Below are positions 53,981 to 62,597 of a stretch of 64,000 bases of DNA, piece after piece (positions within the stretch are counted from its first letter, which is position 1; each line of letters opens with the position of its first letter). The stretch comes from Planctomycetaceae bacterium (GTDB lineage: Bacteria; Planctomycetota; Planctomycetia; Planctomycetales; Planctomycetaceae). Location: contig JANQSH010000061.1 in NCBI GenBank assembly GCA_028284145.1, positions 1 through 64,000 on the forward strand. Direction: 5' to 3'. The notes below the pieces were generated by a model. That model ran no database searches and had not been told where the DNA came from. It was given only the letters and a program-made list of their open reading frames with translations. The position numbers and the translations under genes were made by a program.

Positions 53981-53994
53981 CTTCGGCGCCGAAG
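53981..53994. promoter_or_regulatory. Candidate operator palindrome
   Basis: A perfect 14-bp palindrome cttcggcgccgaag with a half-site cttttcggcgca just before it and tggcgccgaaac about 15 bp after. It lies 97 bp upstream of the activator's start codon, where an autoregulatory site would be expected. Confidence 0.4.
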
Positions 53995-54090
53995 TTTAAC
54001 CCATAGTGGCGCCGAAACCTTGTTTATCAGCGCCTCCTTTGCCACAATGAGAGAACATTCCAGATCAAAACAAAACCAAAGAGACTGACA

Positions 54091-57000
54091 GTGAAACACC
54101 GCAGCAAATGGCTCATGGCGTTTATCGGGGGGCTGTCCGTTATCTACTCCGTCTCTGTCCTGGGGTTTGTTGCCACCTGCCCAGACTTGCGGATGCGTTG
54201 CCTGTTGGAGGATACCGAAGAGGGAAAGGGGATTGTCATTCAGGCAACACCTGATGTGGAATGTAAGGGGCCAAAGCCAGTTCCTGGTGATATACTTTTG
54301 GAGATCCGCCGACAGCCCATCCTTTCCTTCGTCGACTTCACCGCCCAGCTTGTCGACTTGAGAAACGCGCCAATTCCGCCGGGTGGGCAACTCTATGCTG
54401 GTTCGGATCCGTCAGAGTTGGGGCCATTTTCCCTGCCACCACTGGTGGAAGATGGCGATGGCCACCGCTGGGTCGAAATCGAGTTCCGCAATCACGACAC
54501 CGGCGTTGTCGAAAACAGCTGGTTGATGGTTCAATCGATTCCGTTGGCTGACCTTATGCTGACATTTGTCTGGTTTTTGTTGCAACTGGGGATTTTCATT
54601 ATTGGTGCCCTGGCCTACTGGCATCGGCCATTTGATCGTCCAGCAAGAATGTTCTTCGTGATGTGCATCGTCACGCTGGCTGGTTTTGTCGGGGGGTTCC
54701 ATTGGTGGGTCGTTGCGGGCAATCTGTGGTTGAATATCCCGTTTGTGATTTGTGCAGCCCTGGTTCCCGTTGTCACGTTGCACTTCTTCCTCATCTTCCC
54801 CCATCCGAAACCACATTTGGTGAAACGGCCGCGTCTCGTCATCACAGCGATGTACGCTTTGCCTGTATTTACGATTATCACCATGATCGCCATGATGGCC
54901 TATCTGCAGGTCCATTCCGGCAATGAGAGTACGCCCGTTACGCGCGAGGCTTTGCAGACCGGTCAACATCTGCTGCGCATCGTTATCTACGCCTATTTCC
55001 TCGCCGCCGCCGTTTACTTCCTGCTGACGATGGTGGCATTGGTTTACAGCTTCTTCACCACACGGAACCCTGTAGAACACAGCCAGGTGAAGTGGATTCT
55101 CTGGGCGGGACTGGCAGCCACGTTACCCGTCAGCTACACGCTCTTTCTCGCCCACTTCGATCGCGTAGGATTTGCATTGGGCAAAGCCCGAGTGCCAATG
55201 TTTGTTGCGAGCGTTTCATTCATGCTGGCGTACGCTGTTGGCATGATTCGCTTCAAATTGATGCTGGCCGATCAGATCATCAGTAAAGGCGTGCTGTATT
55301 ACGTTGTGAGTTGGAGTGTGGCTCTCGGTTTCAGCCTGATCGTGGCCTGTACAGTGATCGTCGCGCAGCTTTTGACGATCTCCCTCTCGCCGCAGCAGTC
55401 TTTTGCCGTGGGTGCAGTTTTGGTGATGAGCCTGCTGCTGTTGCTCTGGCTGCGTGACCGCTTTCAGCAAATGACAGACCGCAAATTCTTCCGCGAGAAG
55501 TATCAACTTGACAAAGCACTGGAACGGATGAATCGAACCGTCGGTCACCTCGGGACTCCCGATGTCGTTGCTGATCGCATGTTGACAACATGTCGCGATG
55601 TTCTGCGCATTGAGCAAGCAGGGCTCTATCTGCGAACATCTACAGACAACATGTTTCAGCTTGTGGCGGCACAGGGCAGCGAACAGATTCCCATGCAGTT
55701 GATTGTCGAGCCGGAGTTCATCAAAGAGTTGAAAATCGATGGCACGCTGCAACGCATTACGACCGGAAGTCGCAACGAAATGAGTGTGGTGCAATCGACT
55801 CTGCGTCGGCTTTCTGCAGAGTTGATTCATGCGTTGGAGGCCGACGATGACATCATTGGCTTTGTCGCGTTAGGCAGTAAAGACAACAGTTCCGCATTCA
55901 CAGGTGAAGATGTCACGTTTCTCCATGCAATGGGGCAAATTACGCACGTTGCCTTACACAGCGCAAAAGTCCATTCCGACGTCACCCGGCTCAATGAAGA
56001 CCTGCGAGCGAAGATGGAGAGGATTGCAACCCAGGAGCGGCACATTTCCATGTTACAGTCTGAACTCGCCACCCAGATCGAACCGGAAACAACCCTTGCA
56101 GACAAGAAGGAGGGGGCGGGCTTTCGGCGCGAGGCGATGCGAGGCAACAGTCCGGCGATTCGCAACGTGCTGGAAACGGTTCGCAAGGTTGCATCGAGTG
56201 AATCGACCGTGCTGGTGCGTGGGGAGAGTGGTACAGGGAAGGAACTGCTGGCCAAAATCCTGCACGACAACAGCCCCCGCCGCGAAGGTCCCATTGTACA
56301 GGTGCATTGCGCTTCCCTTTCACCGGGCTTATTGGAAAGTGAACTGTTTGGTCATGCCAAGGGTTCCTTTACCGGAGCGCACCGCGACAAGGTTGGCCGA
56401 TTTGAAATGGCCGATCGAGGCACGCTGTTTCTTGACGAGATTGGCGATATCTCGATGGAAACGCAAATCAAATTGCTGCGTGTCCTGCAGGAACGTTGTT
56501 TTGAACCGGTCGGCTCCTCGCGCACGGTTCATGTGGACGTGCGACTCATCACTGCGACGCACCAACCACTGGAACGCCTGATTTCGGAAGGTTCCTTCCG
56601 GGAGGATTTGTATTACCGTTTGAATGTCATCAGCGTGACTTTGCCACCTTTGCGTGAACGTGTGGAAGACATTATTGATCTGGCGTTGCACTTTCTTAAA
56701 CGGGCAGCGCATCGTAGCGACAAGAGCATTACTCACATTGATGAAGATGCTTTGGCGGCTATGGAATTTTTCAGTTGGCCGGGCAATGTGCGGCAACTTG
56801 AAAACGTCATTGAACGTGCGGTCGTACTGGCGGAAGGAGGTCGCATTCGTCTGCAGGATTTGCCGATGGAGATTTCGGCCGAATTGATGCAGCGGTCAAG
56901 ATCAACTTTGGCAGACGCTCAACCACAACCTCCCACGTCGATTTCTCAACCCCGTCGACTGGCACCGGTCGACCTCATGACGACTGAAAAGCGGCCATCT

Positions 57001-57297
57001 CCCATTTCGAGAGTCGATTCGCAGCCGATTTCGCCAGTGCCTTCAACAAATCAACTGCATTCCAGCCCGCCGCCGATGACCGCCTTTTCACTGGAATCGC
57101 AACCCGACCGAACGACAAACAGGCAGGACACCTTGTCAAATCAGCCAGCGAACGTCGCTTTGGAGCCGGATCAGGAAAAGGAAATGCTGGAACTGGCACT
57201 GGAAAAAGCCGAAGGAAACAAAGCCAAGGCCGCACGAATGATGGGCCTTCCGCGCAGCACTTACTACAGTAAATTGAAAAAGTATGGGATCCGTTGA
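54091..57297 (+). CDS. Membrane-bound sigma-54-dependent activator with PDZ and GAF domains
   Basis: A 1068-residue regulator. Order: an N-terminal membrane helix; a PDZ-like domain (about 40-115; GKGIVIQATPD, VPGDILLEIRRQPI); about seven more transmembrane helices (145-400); a GAF domain (about 475-620); a coiled coil; then the AAA+ core with Walker A GESGTGKE near 711, GSFTGA near 751 (the GAFTGA loop with Ala to Ser), Walker B LFLDEIGD near 781 and a sensor II-type tail; and a Fis-type HTH at the C-terminus (GNKAKAARMMGLPRSTYYSKLKKYG). It should activate sigma-54 RNA polymerase from the membrane in response to an envelope or GAF ligand. The GTG start is the first of the frame. Upstream palindromes may be its sites. 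Confidence 0.9.
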   Translation: MKHRSKWLMAFIGGLSVIYSVSVLGFVATCPDLRMRCLLEDTEEGKGIVIQATPDVECKGPKPVPGDILLEIRRQPILSFVDFTAQLVDLRNAPIPPGGQLYAGSDPSELGPFSLPPLVEDGDGHRWVEIEFRNHDTGVVENSWLMVQSIPLADLMLTFVWFLLQLGIFIIGALAYWHRPFDRPARMFFVMCIVTLAGFVGGFHWWVVAGNLWLNIPFVICAALVPVVTLHFFLIFPHPKPHLVKRPRLVITAMYALPVFTIITMIAMMAYLQVHSGNESTPVTREALQTGQHLLRIVIYAYFLAAAVYFLLTMVALVYSFFTTRNPVEHSQVKWILWAGLAATLPVSYTLFLAHFDRVGFALGKARVPMFVASVSFMLAYAVGMIRFKLMLADQIISKGVLYYVVSWSVALGFSLIVACTVIVAQLLTISLSPQQSFAVGAVLVMSLLLLLWLRDRFQQMTDRKFFREKYQLDKALERMNRTVGHLGTPDVVADRMLTTCRDVLRIEQAGLYLRTSTDNMFQLVAAQGSEQIPMQLIVEPEFIKELKIDGTLQRITTGSRNEMSVVQSTLRRLSAELIHALEADDDIIGFVALGSKDNSSAFTGEDVTFLHAMGQITHVALHSAKVHSDVTRLNEDLRAKMERIATQERHISMLQSELATQIEPETTLADKKEGAGFRREAMRGNSPAIRNVLETVRKVASSESTVLVRGESGTGKELLAKILHDNSPRREGPIVQVHCASLSPGLLESELFGHAKGSFTGAHRDKVGRFEMADRGTLFLDEIGDISMETQIKLLRVLQERCFEPVGSSRTVHVDVRLITATHQPLERLISEGSFREDLYYRLNVISVTLPPLRERVEDIIDLALHFLKRAAHRSDKSITHIDEDALAAMEFFSWPGNVRQLENVIERAVVLAEGGRIRLQDLPMEISAELMQRSRSTLADAQPQPPTSISQPRRLAPVDLMTTEKRPSPISRVDSQPISPVPSTNQLHSSPPPMTAFSLESQPDRTTNRQDTLSNQPANVALEPDQEKEMLELALEKAEGNKAKAARMMGLPRSTYYSKLKKYGIR

Positions 57298-57342
57298 TTT
57301 CACGCTTGTCGAACACTATGCGAAACTTCAAGGAGGAGATTC

Positions 57343-57930
57343 ATGCGTCACGCGCCCCAATTGTTCGCCGTGCTCATCGCCACCACTCTTTTTTCAGGCT
57401 GTGGGGAGGAACCGGATCCCGATGCCGAACTCAAGTCCATTGTCGCCGATCAAAACCTGGCTGATGCCGAGGCGATCGAAAAACTCGCCCGCGAGAAACT
57501 CGGACTGATCCGCGAACTGAAAACGGAGGAATTCGACGAAGGGGGAATCGCATTGGAAGTGACGCTGCATCCCAGCCTGACACCCAACACGCCCAACTTC
57601 CAAAATGGCGTCAGTCCTCAGCAGTTGGATCTGGCAATGGCATTGGCGGCGCCGGTGATCTCCAGCAAAGATGTGGTTCGCTACGGCCGACAACGCAAAT
57701 TGGCCAAAATGATCGTGCATATTAAACATACGGTTCTCGATCGGGAGGGGAAGCAGATCGATGCCGACATCTTTGGCTTCACACTCGATAAAGATTCCTT
57801 TGACAAATACCTCGGCATGTCGTCGATCGAGTTGATGCGGGGCAAGGCGATTGACGCCATCTCTCAATGCTGCACTGTTGATTACAACCGTTTTGATCAA
57901 ATCGAATACGTGGAAGAGCCGGAGGAGTAG
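57343..57930 (+). CDS. Putative lipoprotein of unknown function
   Basis: A 195-residue protein with AAGGAGG 6 bp before the ATG. The signal peptide ends TTLFSGCGEE (lipobox LFSGC, Cys20). The mature protein is soluble and mostly helical at first, then beta-rich around LAKMIVHIKHTVLDREGKQIDADIFG. No known domain. It begins 45 bp after the sigma-54 activator's stop on the same strand and may be cotranscribed, which would make it a candidate envelope partner of that regulator. Confidence 0.75.
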   Translation: MRHAPQLFAVLIATTLFSGCGEEPDPDAELKSIVADQNLADAEAIEKLAREKLGLIRELKTEEFDEGGIALEVTLHPSLTPNTPNFQNGVSPQQLDLAMALAAPVISSKDVVRYGRQRKLAKMIVHIKHTVLDREGKQIDADIFGFTLDKDSFDKYLGMSSIELMRGKAIDAISQCCTVDYNRFDQIEYVEEPEE

Positions 57931-57972
57931 CGACATCTTTTGCCGAAAGTCACATCAATCGCGATCTCGGTT

Positions 57973-58000
57973 GAGTCATTCCCGTACAGGGCGGGAATCC
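57973..58000. repeat. R4 hairpin
   Basis: Arms cattcccg and cgggaat(cc) around a 9-nt loop, similar in design to the R4 hairpins at 45089 and 49431. It lies in the tail region after the lipoprotein gene. Confidence 0.45.
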
Positions 58001-58087
58001 AGAATCTCAATCGGAATGGACTCCCATTGTCATGGGAATGACAGAAAAAGATATGGACAGGAATAGCAGCATTGCCACGCAACGCAG

Positions 58088-58192
58088 CTGGAGCCGTTTA
58101 CCTTCTGGTGTGACGTCTCTGGCTCGTGGGAGCTTTTATCTGCAGGTCAAACGACGTCCATCGTAGCACGAGAAAGCGTAATACGCTTTCTC
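58088..58192 (-). repeat. R1 repeat
   Basis: Complete copy on the minus strand: ctggagccgtttaccttctg, gtgtgacgtctctggctcgt, catcgtagcacgagaaagcg and taatacgctttctc. It lies 90 bp downstream of the permease stop. Confidence 0.8.
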
Positions 58193-58282
58193 CCAAACCG
58201 CAGGCCAATTCATCTCAGCGCCCGGATCGTAGTCGATGGTTGGCGTCCTGCACAATCCGTTCGATACACAAAGTCAATGATT

Positions 58283-59770
58283 TTACTGTGGGGCATCAGC
58301 TTGCGGATGATTCTCTCCTCGTTGAATACGCCGATCCATTACGAACAACGGCAGACCGAACAGTAACGGGATCACGCCGACAAATGCCAGGCCTCCCACC
58401 CACGCGATCGACTTGTTCAACATCCAGATGCACATCAGGCAAAAGGCGATGGGCAACACAGGAAAACCCGGCACACGAAACGGTCGTGGTGTTTCTCTGT
58501 CTTTGATTCGCAATACGAACAACGCCACGCCGGTCAACAGGAAGAAGGACCAGAAGAGAGGAGCGGTCACCGCCACCAGTGCGTCGAACCCTCCACTGAA
58601 TTTGTCGTCCCAGGGAATGGCCGACATGCCGACGTAAGACAAAGCAACATCAATTCGGTCTCTACCGTAAGCTGTGCCGACGGCGACAATCATCATCAGA
58701 GTGACCATGGCCTGGGCCAGCATCGACCAGATTGGAAATCGTCCCGCTTCATTGCGTCGGCCGAGCCATGCAAAAACGGGATGATCTTTCCCCAGGGCGG
58801 AATAGACGCGCGATCCGGTGAGAATCAGACCGTTCAAAGCGCCAAGGGCCGAGAACATGACAAGCAGGCTGATGGCGTCGAAACCGCGAAACGTCCAACC
58901 GACAGCCTTCATGACATCCGCCGCCGGTGTGCGGGAACTTCGCACACCTTCAAATCCGAGAACATGCACATAAGCAAAATTGACCAACAGGTAAACCAGC
59001 AGAATGAACCCAACGCCGAGAATGAGTGCACGTGGAATACTCTTTTGCGGTTCGCGAATTTCGGCTGCGACAAATGCGGCGTCGTTCCATCCCCCGTATG
59101 CGTACAGAACGAGAATCATCGCCACACCGAATCCGAACCCACTATCCAGCGGCTCGGTCGGTGGCGGAACCTCACTCCCACCAGAGATGATTCCTGCCAG
59201 AACAATCGCAGCCAGACCGACAACCTTGATGAGAGTCAACGCGTTCTGCGTCCATTTGCCGGCACTCACCCCAAACAGATTCACCATCGTTAGCAGAATC
59301 ACCACACCCGCTGCGAGTATCGCTTTGGTGTCAAGGGCCGTGGTCCTGTCCCATGAAAGTGTTTTTGCGAGATCAAAAAACGGCTGAGCGTAGTCGGCAA
59401 ACGTGTATGCCATGGCGCCAATGCTGCCCGTTAAGATAGCCGCAAGTTGAGCCCAGCCAAACAGAAAACCGAACAACGGTCCGTAAGCCCGGTTGAGATA
59501 AACGTAATCACCCCCCTCACGAGGGTAGGTCGTGGCGAGTTCGGCGTAGCACATGGCCCCGGCAAGAGACAGCAGGCCTCCCAGCCCCCAGGCGATCATA
59601 CCGGTCCAGACTTCGGACACATTGCCGAAGACCTGATTCGGAACACGAAAGATCGAAACGCCAACAACAATTCCGACGATAAGACTGACGCCATCAATCA
59701 TGGAGAGTTGCCGCACCGGTTCTCCACCATTCGCGGGTTGCCTGTTATCGTTGGGGCTGGTTTGAGACAT
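58283..59770 (-). CDS. APC-superfamily amino-acid permease
   Basis: A 495-residue polytopic membrane protein with about twelve transmembrane segments. The N-terminal GVSLIVGIVVGVSIFRVP and SLAGAMCYAELATTYPREGGDYVYLNRAYG are the first-helix and substrate motifs of APC permeases, and AYGGWNDAAFVAAEIREP lies in helix 6. The start is the ATG at 59770; a TTG two codons earlier is possible. The transported amino acid or polyamine is not predictable. The gene is alone on this strand, with R1 repeats on both sides. Confidence 0.9.
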   Translation of the reverse strand: MSQTSPNDNRQPANGGEPVRQLSMIDGVSLIVGIVVGVSIFRVPNQVFGNVSEVWTGMIAWGLGGLLSLAGAMCYAELATTYPREGGDYVYLNRAYGPLFGFLFGWAQLAAILTGSIGAMAYTFADYAQPFFDLAKTLSWDRTTALDTKAILAAGVVILLTMVNLFGVSAGKWTQNALTLIKVVGLAAIVLAGIISGGSEVPPPTEPLDSGFGFGVAMILVLYAYGGWNDAAFVAAEIREPQKSIPRALILGVGFILLVYLLVNFAYVHVLGFEGVRSSRTPAADVMKAVGWTFRGFDAISLLVMFSALGALNGLILTGSRVYSALGKDHPVFAWLGRRNEAGRFPIWSMLAQAMVTLMMIVAVGTAYGRDRIDVALSYVGMSAIPWDDKFSGGFDALVAVTAPLFWSFFLLTGVALFVLRIKDRETPRPFRVPGFPVLPIAFCLMCIWMLNKSIAWVGGLAFVGVIPLLFGLPLFVMDRRIQRGENHPQADAPQ

Positions 59771-59820
59771 GATCAATATCAGAGTACCAAAAAGGCTTGG
59801 AGCAGGGACGATCGCAAAGA

Positions 59821-60029
59821 AGAGCGTATTACGATCTTTTGTGGCTGCAATGAATATCGACTGGCCTGCAAACAGAGTACCTTGTCAAGGCTTTGTTTTG
59901 AGACGCGGATTAACATAACCCGCTCCGTTGTCGCTCCTCGCAACTTCATCAAACCCCACTTTTTGTCTTGACGGTCCAATGTTTCCCCACGAACCAGAGA
60001 CATCACACCAGAAGGTAAACTGCTCTGGA
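59821..60029 (+). repeat. R1 repeat, long copy with nested I1 element
   Basis: Left end agagcgtattacgatct, core ggcctgcaaacagag, then I1 (59877-59978), then gtttccccacgaaccagaga and catcacaccagaaggtaaac ending tgctctgg. It has the same plan as the copy at 325-505. Confidence 0.85.
59877..59978 (+). mobile_element. I1 element nested in R1
   Basis: From gtaccttgtcaaggctttg to gtcttgacggtccaa. It interrupts the R1 sequence between gcaaacagag and the ccccacgag box, exactly as at 356-459. Confidence 0.65.
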
Positions 60030-60246
60030 ATTGGCTCGCGATCGTTCTGCCATCGCTCTTTTACAGGAATCCGCCGCCAGGTACGAGCGATGCGCGCCTT
60101 TTTGGGTCGTCTTTTGTCGTGAGCGGGTTTAGAATTGAGTTTTCGGAAGGTCAGTTGATCACAGTCAACAACGAGATTCTCCCAACAGAAATGATCTGCG
60201 TCCGTGCGAGATGGCTCGACGTGCGGGCGATTGCACTTGAGGCCAA

Positions 60247-61206
60247 ATGAGTACCACCCTCGACGAACAAGTCACACAAGCCCACGCTCATATCGACATC
60301 CTGCGCTCGAATCTCTCTCAGGTGATTCACGGCAAACGAGAGTCGATTGAAGCATTGCTGGTTGCGCTGATGGCCGGCGGCTCGGTGTTAATGGAGGATG
60401 TTCCCGGCGTCGGCAAGACAACGCTTGCCAAAGCACTCGCGAAATCGATAGATGTTCTCTATCACCGCGTTCAGTTCACGCCCGATTTGTTGCCAGCGGA
60501 CATTCTGGGATCACCCATCTACAACCCGGTCGATGGCACGTTTACCTTTCGTGAAGGGCCAATCTTCTGCAATGTCCTGCTGGCAGATGAAATCAACCGC
60601 GCATCGCCCCGAACACAATCGGCTCTGCTGGAAGCGATGAGCGAGTCGCAGGTGACGATTGAGGGAATGCCCCACACGTTGCCTTCCCCGTTTCTGGTTC
60701 TGGCGACGCAGAATCCCGTTGAATACCACGGAACGTATCCTTTGCCGGAAGCCCAACTGGATCGTTTTATGGTCTATCTCGATCTTGGTTATCCCGATGT
60801 GGAAACTGAAGTCGGCATTCTCTTCGCTCAGGCGGAAAAGCATCCCCTGGAGTCGCTGGAGCCGGTTCTCTCGAAGCAGGATGTGCAGGAGATACAGCGG
60901 CTGGTGCGTGCCGTGCATGTCGATGAATCGGTGGCGCGTTACATTGTTGAAATTGTGGACGCAACCCGCAACGACAGCCGGTTAAAACTGGGTGTCTCGC
61001 CCCGTGGTTCGTTGATGTTGTTTCGCGCTACTCAGGCTGCAGCTTTATGCGATGGACGCAACTTTGTCACTCCGGACGATGTGCAAAATCTTTCCGGTTA
61101 CGTCTTGCCACACCGCATCATGCTGACATCCAAAGCCAAATATGGCAGCCACACCAAACAACAGATCATTAAAGAGATTGTCAAGCAGGTTCACGTTCCG
61201 ACGTGA
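60247..61206 (+). CDS. MoxR-family AAA+ ATPase
   Basis: A 319-residue AAA+ protein with Walker A EDVPGVGKTTLAKALAKS near residues 57-75, Walker B VLLADEINRASPRTQSALLEAMSE near 115-140, sensor 1 in LATQNPVEYHG and the arginine-finger region in DRFMVYLDLGYPD. MoxR proteins act as chaperones that assemble or activate partner proteins, usually VWA-domain ones encoded beside them. The ATG has GAGG 4 bp upstream. The DUF58 gene starts about 100 bp later in the same direction, and the transglutaminase-type gene follows, the standard MoxR-DUF58-transglutaminase operon. Confidence 0.95.
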   Translation: MSTTLDEQVTQAHAHIDILRSNLSQVIHGKRESIEALLVALMAGGSVLMEDVPGVGKTTLAKALAKSIDVLYHRVQFTPDLLPADILGSPIYNPVDGTFTFREGPIFCNVLLADEINRASPRTQSALLEAMSESQVTIEGMPHTLPSPFLVLATQNPVEYHGTYPLPEAQLDRFMVYLDLGYPDVETEVGILFAQAEKHPLESLEPVLSKQDVQEIQRLVRAVHVDESVARYIVEIVDATRNDSRLKLGVSPRGSLMLFRATQAAALCDGRNFVTPDDVQNLSGYVLPHRIMLTSKAKYGSHTKQQIIKEIVKQVHVPT

Positions 61207-61308
61207 TGACCCTCAACGCTGGTCGCGGTTCTCCGGAATCGGTATTTCGATGTCGCGTTGCTGTCTTCGCATTTTGTTTTCGAGTTCCATGAAGCGGGAG
61301 AGTGGGGT

Positions 61309-62592
61309 ATGGCATATCGTCCTTACACGATTCGCTTCTTTAAGTATTACTGGCATTTCAAATTGACGCCAGCCGGCAAATGTCTGTTGGCGAGCATCAT
61401 CTTTTCGGGTGTCGGGACGGTTTCGGTTCAGGTCCCGATCTATCAGATTTTCTTTGCACTGCTTTCGCTGTATATCGTTGCGTGGTGGGCTGGCCTGTTT
61501 TTTCGCCCCAGGGTTTCACTCATGGCCAATGCTCCCTTGCAAATCATCGCAGGGAAAGTTATCGCGTTTGATTTGACGATCGAGAACGAATCGCGTCGCA
61601 CCTGCCACGATCTGATGGTCGGGCTGTTCGGTCTGCCACTGTTTGTTCAGCATCTGAATCCGGCGGACTGCATTTCCGTTTTGCATCCCGGCGAAAAAGC
61701 GACGATGACGGTGCGCCTGCTGGCCAGCCGTCGAGGTATTTACGAAATGCCGCCTCTCAGTCTCCACTCCACATTCCCCTTCAACCTCTTCCGAAACGGG
61801 TCGGCCAAATTGAAGACAGGGACACTGATGGTGCTGCCAGACTACCGGCCGATTTCCAGCATTGAACTGGAAATTGGCAATCGGTATCAGCCAGGCGGAA
61901 TCGCATTGACATCTCACATCGGAGAATCAGCCGAGTACATCGGCAATCGAGATTACATACCGGGTGAACCGGCACGCCGTTTTGATTTTCGGTCCTGGGC
62001 GCGGGTAGGCAAACCGGTCGTCCGTGAGTATCAGGAAGAATACTACTGCCGCGTGGCGTTAATTCTGGATACCTGCGTCGATCGCTACCAGAACTGGAAC
62101 CGGGATCGTATTCGAGCGATCGCGCGCCGTTTGTGGTACGGCAAACAGCCGGAGATCTTTCCGGAACTGGAAGCAGGAATTTCTCTGGTCGCCTCTGTTG
62201 CACAGGCGATGGCCGCAGGGGAGTACATTATCGATCTGTTCGCGGCTGGTGCCGAGTTACATGCGTTTCGCTCGGGGCGTCACACGGCTCATTTTGAAAA
62301 TGTGCTTGGGATTCTTTCCTGTGTGGACGCCTGCAAAACCAGCCCCTTCGAAGAGTTGACGTCACAACTTGTGGACGAGTTGGCGAACGTCTCCACGGCG
62401 GTTTGCGTATTTCTGGATTGGGACGACATCCGTCGGCGTCTGGTCCGCAGCATCGTGGAATCTGGCTGCGAGTTGAAAGTGCTGATTGTGCGCGACGGAC
62501 CGACCAGCGAGTCTTTTCTCGCCGATGAATTCGATAACATTTCCCAATTGTCCATCACCGATGTCAAAGAAGGAACGATCGACGTTCTGTAA
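61309..62592 (+). CDS. DUF58 (VWA-like) membrane protein
   Basis: A 427-residue protein from the ATG at 61309 with GGAG 8 bp upstream; a longer frame at 61258 is less likely. Two hydrophobic segments near the N-terminus (CLLASIIFSGVGTVSVQV, IFFALLSLYIVAWWAG) are followed by a beta domain and the DUF58 signature NRDYIPGEPARRFDFRSWARVGKPVVREYQEEY (about 220-250), which leads into a VWA-like domain (ALILDTCVDRYQNW). Proteins of this family pair with MoxR ATPases in the same operon. The MIDAS-type metal motif is only partly visible. It ends 5 bp before the next gene. Confidence 0.92.
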   Translation: MAYRPYTIRFFKYYWHFKLTPAGKCLLASIIFSGVGTVSVQVPIYQIFFALLSLYIVAWWAGLFFRPRVSLMANAPLQIIAGKVIAFDLTIENESRRTCHDLMVGLFGLPLFVQHLNPADCISVLHPGEKATMTVRLLASRRGIYEMPPLSLHSTFPFNLFRNGSAKLKTGTLMVLPDYRPISSIELEIGNRYQPGGIALTSHIGESAEYIGNRDYIPGEPARRFDFRSWARVGKPVVREYQEEYYCRVALILDTCVDRYQNWNRDRIRAIARRLWYGKQPEIFPELEAGISLVASVAQAMAAGEYIIDLFAAGAELHAFRSGRHTAHFENVLGILSCVDACKTSPFEELTSQLVDELANVSTAVCVFLDWDDIRRRLVRSIVESGCELKVLIVRDGPTSESFLADEFDNISQLSITDVKEGTIDVL

Positions 62593-62597
62593 AAGCC

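Larger units (their letters stand above)
53632..54090. other. Regulatory-looking intergenic region upstream of the sigma-54 activator
   Basis: About 460 bases. It contains two sharp palindromes: aaagcatttttgcaaaatgc (53906-53928, 10-bp stem) and cttcggcgccgaag (53981-53994), with half-site copies of cggcgc on both sides. No gene is supported; antisense frames here overlap the activator gene. Confidence 0.45.
59771..60246. other. Divergent intergenic region with a long R1 copy
   Basis: About 475 bases between the permease (minus) and the MoxR operon (plus). An R1 repeat with a nested I1 element fills the middle. No gene is supported. Confidence 0.5.

Noticed and set aside
54012-54030. Sigma-54 promoter candidate (tggcgccgaaaccttgt)
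   Set aside because: The GG and TTG elements are two bases too far apart for a -24/-12 promoter.
53785-54390. 201-residue minus-strand open frame
   Set aside because: It overlaps the start of the sigma-54 activator in antisense and crosses non-coding palindromes.
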